The translations under genes were made by a program, and so were the position numbers. Of a DNA stretch of 64,000 nucleotides, positions 18,003 to 25,952 are shown in pieces. This DNA is from Vulcanimicrobium alpinum. Lineage in GTDB: Bacteria; Vulcanimicrobiota; Vulcanimicrobiia; Vulcanimicrobiales; Vulcanimicrobiaceae. The stretch lies in contig NZ_AP025523.1 of assembly GCF_027923555.1 (NCBI RefSeq), positions 3,414,484 to 3,478,483 on the forward strand, given 5' to 3'. Within the stretch, counting starts at the first letter, position 1, and each line of letters begins with the position of its first letter. The notes beneath the pieces were generated by a model. It was not told where the DNA came from. It ran no database searches and saw nothing but the letters and a program-made list of their open reading frames with translations.

Positions 18003-19367
18003 ATGACGCCGCGCGCCTACCCGCCCGGACCCTCCACGCTGGAAGCGATCCGCGGGATGGCGGCCGGCGGCGACCTCTCGCGGATCCCGGGCTTCCTCGA
18101 CGCGACCGCGCAGCGCTTCGGCCCGATCGCGAGCTGGCGGATGCCGCGCGGCCGATTCTGGTTTCTCGACGACGCCGCATCGATCGAAGAGCTGCTCACG
18201 GCGAGCGGCTTCGACGTGGTGAAAGGCCGCGGTCTGCGCCGCATGCGCCGCCTTCTCGGCGTGGGTCTGCTCACCAGCGACGAGCCGCTCCATCTGCGCC
18301 AGCGGCGGCTGGTCCAGCCGGCGTTTCACCGCGAGCGGATCGCCGGTTATGCCGCGACGATGATCGATCTGAGCCGTCAGGCCGCGGAGTCGGTGCGGCC
18401 AGGCGAGACCGTCGACGTCGCGGCGCTGATGAACCGGCTCGCGCTGCGGATCGCGGCGGCGACGCTGTTCTCGGCCGACGTCGATGACGACGCCGACGCG
18501 ATCGGCGCCGCGGTCACCGAAGCGATGGACGTCTTCCCGGCCTCGCTCTCGGCGTTCGGCGAGCTCCTCGATCACCTGCCGTTCCATCCGGCGACGCGGC
18601 GCTTCACCGCCGCGCGCGCCCAACTCGACGCCGTGATCTTCCGGCTGGTGCGCGAGCGGCGCGCCGACGGGATCGACCGCGGCGACCTGCTCTCGATCCT
18701 GCTCTCTTCGACCGACGAGGAGGGCGCCGCGATGCCGGACGACCTCGTCCGCGACGAAGCGCTCACGCTGCTCCTGGCCGGCCACGAGACGACCGCGAAC
18801 GCGCTGGCGTGGGCCTGGGACTTCCTCTCCCGCGACGCGGAGGTCGCGGCGCGGCTCGGCGCCGAGCTCGACGCGGTGCTCGGCGACCGCGACCCCGTCG
18901 CCGCAGACTATCAGAACCTGCGCTACGCCCGCGACGTGATCGCGGAGACGATGCGCCTGCGGCCGCCGGCCTGGATCCTCGGACGCCGGGTGATCCGGCC
19001 GTTCCGGCTCGGCGCCTGGACCCTCCCGCCGGGATCGGTCGTGCTGGCCTCCCAGCTCGTCACCCACCGCAACCCGCGCTATTGGAAGGAACCCGACGCG
19101 TTCCGGCCCGAGCGCTGGTCGACCGGCGAGACCGAGACGCTCCCGCGCTACGCGTACTTCCCGTTCGGCGGCGGGAACCGGATCTGCATCGGCGAGAGCT
19201 TCGCCTGGACCGAGGCGGTGCTGGTGCTGGCGACGCTCGCGCGGAGGCTCCGCTTCGAGGCGATCGACCGTTCCCCGGTCCCGCTCGATCCGCTGGTCAC
19301 CCTGAGGCCCGGGCGCCCGCTGCGGATGCGGGCGGTCCCGGTGCGGCCGGTTCCGGCTCCGGCCTAG
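18003..19367 (+). CDS. Cytochrome P450
   Basis: 454 residues. The I-helix motif LLLAGHETTANALAWAW (oxygen-binding AGxxTT) is at about 256-272. ETMRLRPPAW is the ExxR of the K-helix. FPFGGGNRICIGESFAWTE is the haem-binding loop with the axial Cys at about residue 395. No N-terminal membrane anchor, so it is a soluble bacterial monooxygenase of CYP-unknown family. No ferredoxin or reductase partner is adjacent and the substrate cannot be guessed. It is a single-gene unit between fabF (divergent) and rpmA, which has its own promoter. Confidence 0.93.
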   Translation: MTPRAYPPGPSTLEAIRGMAAGGDLSRIPGFLDATAQRFGPIASWRMPRGRFWFLDDAASIEELLTASGFDVVKGRGLRRMRRLLGVGLLTSDEPLHLRQRRLVQPAFHRERIAGYAATMIDLSRQAAESVRPGETVDVAALMNRLALRIAAATLFSADVDDDADAIGAAVTEAMDVFPASLSAFGELLDHLPFHPATRRFTAARAQLDAVIFRLVRERRADGIDRGDLLSILLSSTDEEGAAMPDDLVRDEALTLLLAGHETTANALAWAWDFLSRDAEVAARLGAELDAVLGDRDPVAADYQNLRYARDVIAETMRLRPPAWILGRRVIRPFRLGAWTLPPGSVVLASQLVTHRNPRYWKEPDAFRPERWSTGETETLPRYAYFPFGGGNRICIGESFAWTEAVLVLATLARRLRFEAIDRSPVPLDPLVTLRPGRPLRMRAVPVRPVPAPA

Positions 19368-19371
19368 GCGC

Positions 19372-19400
19372 TTGAACTCGCTGGGGGTATCGGGTATACT
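19372..19400 (+). promoter_or_regulatory. Strong sigma-70 promoter of rpmA
   Basis: TTGAAC and TATACT are 17 bases apart, a near-consensus pair. The -10 ends 9 bases before the ATG at 19410, giving a predicted start at about 19406-19408. The message would have two to four untranslated bases and no Shine-Dalgarno sequence (upstream bases are CCACCGGCT). Confidence 0.8.
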
Positions 19401-19409
19401 CCACCGGCT

Positions 19410-19691
19410 ATGTTCCGGTTCGACCTCCAGCTTTTCGCGTCCAAGAAGGGCGCGGGCTCCACGCGCAACGGGCGCGATTCGAACGCCCAGCGCCTGGGCG
19501 TGAAGCGCTACGGCGGCGAGCACGTGATCCCCGGCAACATCATCGTGCGCCAGCGCGGGACGCACTTCCACCCCGGCCAGGGCGTGATGATCGGGAAGGA
19601 CCACACGATCTTCGCCGTCGTCGCGGGTCAGGTCACCTTCACCGCGTCGAAGAACCGCAAGCACGTCAACGTCGTGCCGGCGGCGGTCTGA
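19410..19691 (+). CDS. rpmA: 50S ribosomal protein L27 with cleavable N-terminal extension
   Basis: 93 residues. After residue 9 comes [15 protein letters not shown], the invariant start of mature L27, whose N-terminal tail reaches the peptidyl transferase centre. Before it is MFRFDLQLF, matching the MLxLxLQFF extension that the protease Prp removes in Firmicutes, cutting between Phe9 and Ala10. L27 normally lies in an rplU-(prp)-rpmA operon; here neither rplU nor prp is present within the window, and rpmA has its own promoter and terminator. The rest ([19 protein letters not shown]) is canonical. Confidence 0.97.
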   Translation: MFRFDLQLFASKKGAGSTRNGRDSNAQRLGVKRYGGEHVIPGNIIVRQRGTHFHPGQGVMIGKDHTIFAVVAGQVTFTASKNRKHVNVVPAAV

Positions 19692-19721
19692 TCGCGCGCG
19701 CCGTTCCGTCCGCCAGCGAAG

Positions 19722-19750
19722 AGAGCCGCCGCGCGGCTCTTTTTTGTTTT
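19722..19750 (+). terminator. Rho-independent terminator after rpmA
   Basis: An 8-bp perfect stem AGAGCCGC/GCGGCTCT with a CGC loop is followed by TTTTTGTTTT. It lies 30 bases after the rpmA stop and ends 6 bases before the obgE ATG at 19757. obgE must therefore rely on read-through or on a promoter inside this hairpin region. Confidence 0.9.
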
Positions 19751-19756
19751 CCGTAG

Positions 19757-21034
19757 ATGCAGTTCATCGACGAGGCGACGATCGGCGTCGCCGCGGGGAA
19801 GGGCGGCGACGGCATCGTCGCGTGGCGCCGCGAGAAATACGTCCCGAAAGGCGGGCCGGCCGGCGGTGACGGCGGCCGCGGCGGCGACGTCGTGCTGCTC
19901 GCCGATCCTGAACTCGGAACGCTCGTCGACTTCCGCTTCAAGAAACAGTTCGCCGCCGATTCCGGCAAAGCGGGCTCGACCTCGAACAAGTCCGGCAAAG
20001 CGGGCGACGATCTGATCGTGCGCGTCCCCGTCGGGACGCTCGTCACGCGCACCGAGATCGACGGCGAGGGCAACCGCGGCCATTCGCGGCTATTCGCCGA
20101 CATGAGCACGCCCAACGAGCGCGTGCGCGTCGCGAAAGGCGGACGCGGAGGCCTCGGCAACCAGCACTTCGCGACGGCCGCGCGGCAGGCGCCGCGCTTC
20201 GCGTACAACGGCGAACCCGGCGAACGCTGCGAGCTCAAACTCGAGTTGAAGCTGCTCGCCGACGCCGGGATCCTCGGGCTGCCGAACGCCGGGAAGTCGA
20301 CGCTCCTCTCGGTGGTGAGCGCGGCTCGGCCGAAGATCGCCGACTATCCGTTCACCACGCTCGACCCGCAGCTCGGCGTCGTGCGCGTCGCGGAGTTCGA
20401 GTCGTTCGTGATGGTCGACGTCCCGGGCCTGATCGAAGGCGCGCACGAAGGCGCGGGTCTGGGCGATCGTTTTCTACGGCACGTCGAGCGCACGCGCGTG
20501 CTGGTGCATCTCATTGCGGGCGACAAATCCGTCGACGAGGTGCTGGCCGACAAAGCGACGATCGAGAACGAACTGCGCGCGTGGAACGCTGCGCTGCTCG
20601 ACCGGCCGACGATCGTCGTCATCACCAAGCTCGATCTCCCCGACGCGCGCGCGACCTACGAAGCGCTGCGCGAGACGATCCCCGGTGTGCGCGGGATCTC
20701 CGCGGCGACCGGCGAGGGCGTGCAAGAATTGATCTACGCGACATGGGAGACGATCCGCGCGACGCCGCTCCCCGCTGTCGCGCAGCCGGAGCCGGCGCAG
20801 ATCCAGCTGAGCGCAGACGAGCCGTTCGAGATCCGCAAAGAAGAGGGGATCTTCGTCGTCAGCGGCGAGCGCGTCGAACGGCTCGCGAACATGACCGACT
20901 TCGATTCCGACGAAGCGCTGGCGCGCTTCGAGCAAATCCTCGCGAAGATGGGCGTCGACAGGAAGCTGCGCGAGCTCGGCGTGCAGGAAGGCGATACGGT
21001 CCGCATCGCCGGCGTCGAGTTCGACTACAGCTGA
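19757..21034 (+). CDS. obgE: Obg-family GTPase
   Basis: 425 residues. The glycine-rich Obg fold (VAAGKGGDGIVAWRREKY...GGDGGRGGDVVL) spans about 1-158. The G domain follows, with LGLPNAGKSTLLSVVS (G1), DVPGLIEGAHEGAGLG (G3) and ITKLDLPDA (G4). The C-terminal OCT domain runs from about 355 to 425. It is a ribosome-associated GTPase acting in 50S assembly and the stringent response. The usual rplU-rpmA-obgE neighbourhood is partly kept. The ATG is very close to the rpmA terminator and lacks an obvious Shine-Dalgarno, since the T tract precedes it. nadD follows 5 bases later. Confidence 0.95.
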   Translation: MQFIDEATIGVAAGKGGDGIVAWRREKYVPKGGPAGGDGGRGGDVVLLADPELGTLVDFRFKKQFAADSGKAGSTSNKSGKAGDDLIVRVPVGTLVTRTEIDGEGNRGHSRLFADMSTPNERVRVAKGGRGGLGNQHFATAARQAPRFAYNGEPGERCELKLELKLLADAGILGLPNAGKSTLLSVVSAARPKIADYPFTTLDPQLGVVRVAEFESFVMVDVPGLIEGAHEGAGLGDRFLRHVERTRVLVHLIAGDKSVDEVLADKATIENELRAWNAALLDRPTIVVITKLDLPDARATYEALRETIPGVRGISAATGEGVQELIYATWETIRATPLPAVAQPEPAQIQLSADEPFEIRKEEGIFVVSGERVERLANMTDFDSDEALARFEQILAKMGVDRKLRELGVQEGDTVRIAGVEFDYS

Positions 21035-21039
21035 GCGGG

Positions 21040-21645
21040 ATGCGCATCGGCGTCTTCGGCGGGTCGTTCGATCCCGTGCACAACGGTCATCTGTTCGTCG
21101 CGGAGGCGGTGCGCGAGGCATCGGGACTCGACCGCGTGCTCTTCGTGCCGACGCGCGAGGGGAAGCACTACCGCGACGGTGCGATGAGCGCGACGCCCGA
21201 CGATCGCGCACAGATGATTCGCCTCGCAATCGCAGCCAACGTCGCGTTTGCACTCGACGAGAGCGATCTCGGCCCCGAGGCGACCGGTTATACCGCCGAC
21301 TTGCTGCCGCGTCTGCAGGCGCGCTACCCCGATGCGACGCTGACCTTCATCGTCGGCGCCGACTCGCTCGTGCGTTCGCGCTGGCAGCGGCTCGACGAGG
21401 TGCTCGACCTCGTCGACGAGTTCGTCGTCGCGCCGCGCGGTGAGGTGACGCACGCCGACATCGACGCGTCGCTCGACGACGTCTCCGCGTCGCGGCGCGC
21501 GAAGGTGCGCGAGCTCGACCTGCCGCTCGTTGCCGAGTCGGCGACGCTGATCCGCGAACGGCTCGCGGGCGGCCGCAGCGTGCGCTATCTGATCCCCGAA
21601 TCCGTCTACCGTTACATCGAAGAGCGAGGATTGTACCGACGATGA
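21040..21645 (+). CDS. nadD: Nicotinate-mononucleotide adenylyltransferase
   Basis: 201 residues. MRIGVFGGSFDPVHNGHL has the HxGH nucleotidyltransferase motif (HNGH) at residues 14-17. SATLIRERLAGG is the C-terminal ISSTxIR-type motif. It converts NaMN and ATP to deamido-NAD in the cytosol. The ATG at 21040 is 5 bases after obgE, and its stop overlaps the lysA ATG (ATGA). The obgE-nadD pair is a common order; rsfS, often next, is absent. Confidence 0.93.
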   Translation: MRIGVFGGSFDPVHNGHLFVAEAVREASGLDRVLFVPTREGKHYRDGAMSATPDDRAQMIRLAIAANVAFALDESDLGPEATGYTADLLPRLQARYPDATLTFIVGADSLVRSRWQRLDEVLDLVDEFVVAPRGEVTHADIDASLDDVSASRRAKVRELDLPLVAESATLIRERLAGGRSVRYLIPESVYRYIEERGLYRR

Positions 21646-22883
21646 CGACGACCAGCTTTGCGGTCGATGCGGCGCTGGGCGGCGTCCCCGCGCGCGAACT
21701 CGCCGCGACGTACGGCACGCCGCTGTTCGTGATCGACCTCGACGTCTTCGACCTCGAAGTCGACCGCGTCGTGCGGTCGTGCGCGCCGCACGGCATCACG
21801 GTCGGTTACGCGGCGAAAGCATTTCTGTGCGCCGCCCTCGCCGAACACCTCGCGGCGACGCCCTTACGCCTGGACGTCTGTTCGCTCGGGGAGCTGGTGA
21901 CCGCCGAGCGCGGCGGCTTCCCCGCCGAACGCATGTATTTTCACGGCTGCGGGAAGACCGCGGAGGAGCTGCAGGCGATCGTCGATCGTCGCGTCGCGTT
22001 CGACGTGATCGACAACGACGAAGAACTCGCTCGGCTCGCGGCGATCACGTCGCCCGCCGACCCGGTCGACGTCATGCTGCGGATCAACACCGGGATCGAA
22101 GCGCACACCCACGCCTTTATCCGCACCGGCGGCGAGAACACGAAATTCGGTTTTGCGCTGGCGGCTGCGCCGGCGGCGTTCGCGCGGATCGCCGCCCTCC
22201 CGCAACTGCGGCTGATCGGCCTGCACGGCCACATCGGCTCGCAAATCGCCGAGACCGCGCCGTTCGTCGCCAATCTCGACGAACTGCTCGGCCTCGCGCG
22301 GATCGCGCGCGCGAGCGGCCACCCGGTCGCTGAGATCATCTGCGGGGGCGGGATCGGCGTCGAGGAAGGCCCCGACGATCCGCGTCCGGTCGACATCGAC
22401 GAACTGACCGCGGCGCTCGAGGGTCGCGCGCGAGGGACCGGCCTGCGGCTCGCGGTGGAGCCCGGCCGGGCCGTGATCGCGCGCGCGGGCTCGTCGCTGT
22501 ACCGCGTCATGGCCGTGAAAACGCAGGGGCGGCGGCGCTTCGTCATCGTCGACGGCGGGATGGCCGACAACCCGCGCCCGCTCCTCTACGGCGCGCGGCA
22601 TCTCCCCGAGGTCGTCGCGGCGCGCGCAGCAGGCCCCGACGAACCGGCGACGCTGGCCGGTCGGTCGTGCGAAAACGACGAGATGGGAGACTACGTGCTG
22701 CCGCGCGATCTCGCCGCCGGCGACCTCATCGCGCTGCGCATCACCGGCGCCTATACGTACAGCATGGCGAGCAACTACAACCGCTTCGGCCGGCCCGCCG
22801 TCGTGTTCGTGCGCGACGGTCATCATCGCCGCGTGATCCGTGCCGAGACCGCCGACGACGTGATGCGGCTGGACGTCGTGTGA
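21642..22883 (+). CDS. lysA: Diaminopimelate decarboxylase family, PLP-dependent
   Basis: 413 residues of fold-type III decarboxylase. VGYAAKAFLCAALAEH carries the PLP-Lys (about residue 51). LIGLHGHIGSQIAETAPF is the substrate/PLP loop, and CGGGIGVEEG the phosphate-binding Gly loop. VEPGRAVIARAGS and GRSCENDEMGDYVLP (CxxxD active-site motif from the partner subunit) are typical of LysA. It makes L-lysine from meso-diaminopimelate. The cluster context is not lysine-specific, so a related ornithine- or carboxynorspermidine-type decarboxylase is a minor alternative. Confidence 0.88.
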   Translation: MTTTSFAVDAALGGVPARELAATYGTPLFVIDLDVFDLEVDRVVRSCAPHGITVGYAAKAFLCAALAEHLAATPLRLDVCSLGELVTAERGGFPAERMYFHGCGKTAEELQAIVDRRVAFDVIDNDEELARLAAITSPADPVDVMLRINTGIEAHTHAFIRTGGENTKFGFALAAAPAAFARIAALPQLRLIGLHGHIGSQIAETAPFVANLDELLGLARIARASGHPVAEIICGGGIGVEEGPDDPRPVDIDELTAALEGRARGTGLRLAVEPGRAVIARAGSSLYRVMAVKTQGRRRFVIVDGGMADNPRPLLYGARHLPEVVAARAAGPDEPATLAGRSCENDEMGDYVLPRDLAAGDLIALRITGAYTYSMASNYNRFGRPAVVFVRDGHHRRVIRAETADDVMRLDVV

Positions 22884-22929
22884 CCCGGACCGCCGTTTCG
22901 CACGGATTTTTGCGAGAAACGTTGTCATC

Positions 22930-23568
22930 GTGCGCGCCGATCCGTACACTCATTGCATCGCACACCTCGAACGGCTCGAACACGCAGCACTGGCAAGCGC
23001 ATCACCACGGCGACGCGAGCTACTCGCGTCGCTTGGTTTGCGCGTGTCGGTCATCGCAAGCGAGTACGTCGAAACGCCGCTCCCCGGCCGCACCCCCGCC
23101 GAACTTGCAGCCGAACACGCGTACGGGAAGGCGATGGGGGCGCATGCCGACGGTCTGATCGTCGCCGCCGACACGGTCGTCGATCGCGACGGCGTCGCGC
23201 TGGGCAAGCCCGCCGGGATCGACGAGGCGCGCGCGATGCTGCGCAGCCTCGCCGGCCGCTGGCACGAGGTCCACACGGCGTTCGTCCTGCGCGATGACCG
23301 ACACGGCGCACATGTTGCGCAAACGGTTACGACGCGGGTCCGTTTTGCCGAATTGGATGAGGTGACGATCGACGCTTACGCCGCGTCGGGCGACGGCCTC
23401 GACAAAGCGGGCGCTTACGGGATCCAGGGGTTTGCCGCGACGCTGGTCGAGCGGATCGACGGCGATTATTTCACCGTGGTGGGCTTCCCGCTCGCCGCCT
23501 TCGCCCGGGCCCTGCCGCGCCTGGGGTATTCGCTGGCGCCGCGGGCGCGCGCCGAGGTAGCCGCATGA
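22930..23568 (+). CDS. maf: Maf-like nucleotide pyrophosphatase
   Basis: 212 residues from a GTG at 22930. LASASPRRRELLASLGL (SxSPRR motif) and VAADTVVDRDGVALGKP (catalytic Asp region) define the Maf/YhdE family. GDGLDKAGAYGIQGFAA is the conserved C-terminal box. Maf hydrolyses dTTP, UTP or modified nucleotides. Its place immediately before mreB (4-base ATGA overlap) is the widespread maf-mre cell-shape arrangement. The first 17 residues before LEHAAL are poorly conserved, so the true start could be later. Confidence 0.9.
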   Translation: MRADPYTHCIAHLERLEHAALASASPRRRELLASLGLRVSVIASEYVETPLPGRTPAELAAEHAYGKAMGAHADGLIVAADTVVDRDGVALGKPAGIDEARAMLRSLAGRWHEVHTAFVLRDDRHGAHVAQTVTTRVRFAELDEVTIDAYAASGDGLDKAGAYGIQGFAATLVERIDGDYFTVVGFPLAAFARALPRLGYSLAPRARAEVAA

Positions 23569-24653
23569 GCTTGGCGGGATCGGTCCGAGCAACGTTCAGC
23601 CCCGATATCGGGATCGATCTGGGCACCGCCAACACCGTAGTGTACTCGCACGACGAAGGCGTTCTCATCAGCGAGCCCTCGGTCGTCGCCTATCGCACCA
23701 GCGACGACGCGGTCGTCGCAATCGGTCAGGCGGCGAAGGAACTCGACGGCCGCGCGCCCGGCCGGATCCGGGTGGTGCACCCGCTGCGCGGCGGAACGAT
23801 CTCCGATTTCCGCGGGGCGCACGCGCTCGTCAAAACCGTCGTCGACCGCGCGCTCGCCTCGCGCACGCGCATCGCTCCACGCGTCATCGCGTGCGTCCCG
23901 GGCTGCGCGACCGATATCGAATGCAAGGCGGTCGAGGAAGCGATTCGCGCCGCAGGCCCGCGCATCACGACGTTCGTGCCGCAGGCGGTCGCCGCCGCGG
24001 TCGGGGCGGGGCTCGACATCATGGGTACCACGCCGCGTATGGTGATCGATATCGGCGGCGGGACGACCGAGATCGCCGTGCTGGTCCTCGGCGGCGTCGT
24101 CGCGATGCACTCGATCAAGATCGGCGGCGACACGTTCGATGAAGCGATCGTCGCGCGGCTGCGCCGCGAATATTTCGGAATCGGACCGCTCACCGCCGAG
24201 CGGCTGAAGATCGAACGCGGCTACGCCGGCCGAGCGCCGGGCCGCGAACCGTATTCGGTGAGCGGGACGAACATGGCGGCGCTGCGGCCCGGAAAGCGGT
24301 TCGTCGACGAGACGCTGGTCGGCGAGGCGATGGCCGACGGGATCGACAAGATCGCGCGCGCCGCCTGGTCGATTCTCGAAGCGACACCGCCCGATCTCGC
24401 CGGCGAACTGCTCGAAGCGGGGATCGTCCTCACCGGCGGCGGCGCACTTATCCCGGGATTCGCAGGCGAGATCGGTGCACGCACGAACGTCCCGACAACG
24501 GTCGCGGACGATCCGCTCGGCTGCGTCGCCCGCGGCGCCGGCGAGATTCTGGCGTCGCCCGGTCTGCTCGAACGGTTGCGGCCGCATGCGGACCGGCTGA
24601 CGAGGTGGTACCAATCTTTACGTATCGGGATGAGAGAAAGCTATTCGCGGTAG
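23565..24653 (+). CDS. mreB: Rod-shape-determining actin homologue MreB
   Basis: 362 residues, slightly longer than the usual 340. IGIDLGTANTVVYSHDEG is the phosphate 1 loop, MVIDIGGGTTEIAVLVLGG phosphate 2, and VLTGGGALIPGFAGEI the adenosine motif. Actin-fold ATPase that polymerises under the inner membrane and directs sidewall peptidoglycan synthesis with MreC, MreD and PBP2, all of which follow. The C-terminal about 16 residues (YQSLRIGMRESYSR) overlap the mreC N-terminal frame by 49 bases. Confidence 0.95.
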   Translation: MSLAGSVRATFSPDIGIDLGTANTVVYSHDEGVLISEPSVVAYRTSDDAVVAIGQAAKELDGRAPGRIRVVHPLRGGTISDFRGAHALVKTVVDRALASRTRIAPRVIACVPGCATDIECKAVEEAIRAAGPRITTFVPQAVAAAVGAGLDIMGTTPRMVIDIGGGTTEIAVLVLGGVVAMHSIKIGGDTFDEAIVARLRREYFGIGPLTAERLKIERGYAGRAPGREPYSVSGTNMAALRPGKRFVDETLVGEAMADGIDKIARAAWSILEATPPDLAGELLEAGIVLTGGGALIPGFAGEIGARTNVPTTVADDPLGCVARGAGEILASPGLLERLRPHADRLTRWYQSLRIGMRESYSR

Positions 24654-25426
24654 TCGGCGCCGTCATCGTCGCCGCACTGCTCGCGCTTCTCCAACTCGAC
24701 TACGCCCGTAACGGCCGCACCTCGCCGATCACGGTCATCGTTACCTCGGTGACCGCGTTCGTGCAGACCGCGATCGCGTGGGTGACCGGCGGCGTGCGCG
24801 GAGGCGTCGACACCGTCGTGCGCACGCCGGGACTCGCGAGCGAGAACGCACGCCTGCGCGCGGAGAACACGCTGCTGCGCACCCGCAACGACGAGCTGCT
24901 CGAACGTCTCGCGCGCGTCCCCGCGGCCGCGGACCTTGCCGATGCGAAATTCGCGCACCCCGACGGGATCGAAGCGACCGTGATCGGTTACGATCCCGAA
25001 GCGGCGACGCACGTGCTCACGATCGATCGCGGTGCGAAGGACGGCGTGCGCCGCGATGCCGGCGTCGTCACCGGTGCGGGCGTCGTCGGACGCATCGTCG
25101 AGGTCGCGCCGCTTTCGTCGAAGGTGCTGGTCGTGACCGACGCGACCTCGAAACTTCCCGCCGTGGTCCAGCGCGGACGCTGGTGGGCGATCGGCGTCGG
25201 CACGTCGACGCGCGTCAAACTGCAGTACGTCTCGCAGGACGCGAAGCTGCGTCCGGGCGACCGCATCGTCACCGGCGAAGGCCGCTCGTTTCATGCCGGC
25301 GTGCTGATCGGCCGCATCGTGCAGGTGGAACCCGTCAACGCCGGCGCGCTCGACCAGAGCGCGATCGTGCAGCCCGCCGTCGATCTCTCGGCCCTCTCGC
25401 GTGTCCTCGTTCTCCCGCAGAAGTAG
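24605..25426 (+). CDS. mreC: Cell shape protein MreC
   Basis: 273 residues. One N-terminal transmembrane segment (about 14-32, LFAVVGAVIVAALLALLQLD) is followed by a coiled coil (about 65-105, NARLRAENTLLRTRNDELLERL). Two six-stranded beta domains follow (AKDGVRRDAGVVTGAGVVGRIVEV and YVSQDAKLRPGDRIVTG). MreC links MreB to periplasmic PBP2. The start is GTG at 24605, 49 bases inside mreB; an ATG at 24629 would give a shorter N-terminus still ahead of the membrane helix. mreD begins before its stop. Confidence 0.92.
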   Translation: MVPIFTYRDERKLFAVVGAVIVAALLALLQLDYARNGRTSPITVIVTSVTAFVQTAIAWVTGGVRGGVDTVVRTPGLASENARLRAENTLLRTRNDELLERLARVPAAADLADAKFAHPDGIEATVIGYDPEAATHVLTIDRGAKDGVRRDAGVVTGAGVVGRIVEVAPLSSKVLVVTDATSKLPAVVQRGRWWAIGVGTSTRVKLQYVSQDAKLRPGDRIVTGEGRSFHAGVLIGRIVQVEPVNAGALDQSAIVQPAVDLSALSRVLVLPQK

Positions 25427-25952
25427 GTATCGCAGCGTCGAGCTGACGGTCGGGCCGGCATATGGGCCCGTGCTCGGCTGGACCGCGCTGCTCGCGCTGG
25501 CGCAGACGACGCTCGTGCCGCTCGTCGCGTTTCGCGGCGCGGTGCCGTCGCTCGTCACGATCGCCGTCGTGTTGTACGCGGTGCGCACCGGCGCGCGCCG
25601 GGGCGCGATGCTCGCGATCCCGGCCGGCTTGCTCGAAGACATCTTCGCCGGGACGGGCGGCGCGTGGACGCTCGGGACGACGATCGTCGCCCTGCTCGCC
25701 GGCGGCATCTCGCGCCGCATGTTCGCGGACGGCTGGTTCGCGCCGGCGGTGCTGTGCGGGCTCGCGGTGCTCTTGCGCGATCTGCTGTTCTGGACCGTGA
25801 TGCGGATGGAAGGCTTCCCAGCCGGCTTCGCCGTCGCGCACCTGCACACGTCGCTGTGGCGCGCGCTGTTCACGTCGCTCGTCGCGTTCGTATGGCTGAT
25901 CGTGCGCGGCCGGCTCGTCGTCGACAAGACGACCGTGGAGCGCTGGGGATGA
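25401..25952 (+). CDS. mreD: Cell shape inner-membrane protein MreD
   Basis: 183 residues with five or six hydrophobic segments (LGWTALLALAQTTLVPLVAF, LVTIAVVLYAVRTG, AMLAIPAGLLEDIFAG, LAGGISRRMF, LVAFVWLIVRGRLVV). The GLLEDIFAG segment matches the MreD GlxxDllxg box. It completes the MreBCD complex. GTG start at 25401 overlaps mreC by 26 bases; its stop overlaps the PBP2 ATG (ATGA). Confidence 0.88.
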   Translation: MSSFSRRSRYRSVELTVGPAYGPVLGWTALLALAQTTLVPLVAFRGAVPSLVTIAVVLYAVRTGARRGAMLAIPAGLLEDIFAGTGGAWTLGTTIVALLAGGISRRMFADGWFAPAVLCGLAVLLRDLLFWTVMRMEGFPAGFAVAHLHTSLWRALFTSLVAFVWLIVRGRLVVDKTTVERWG

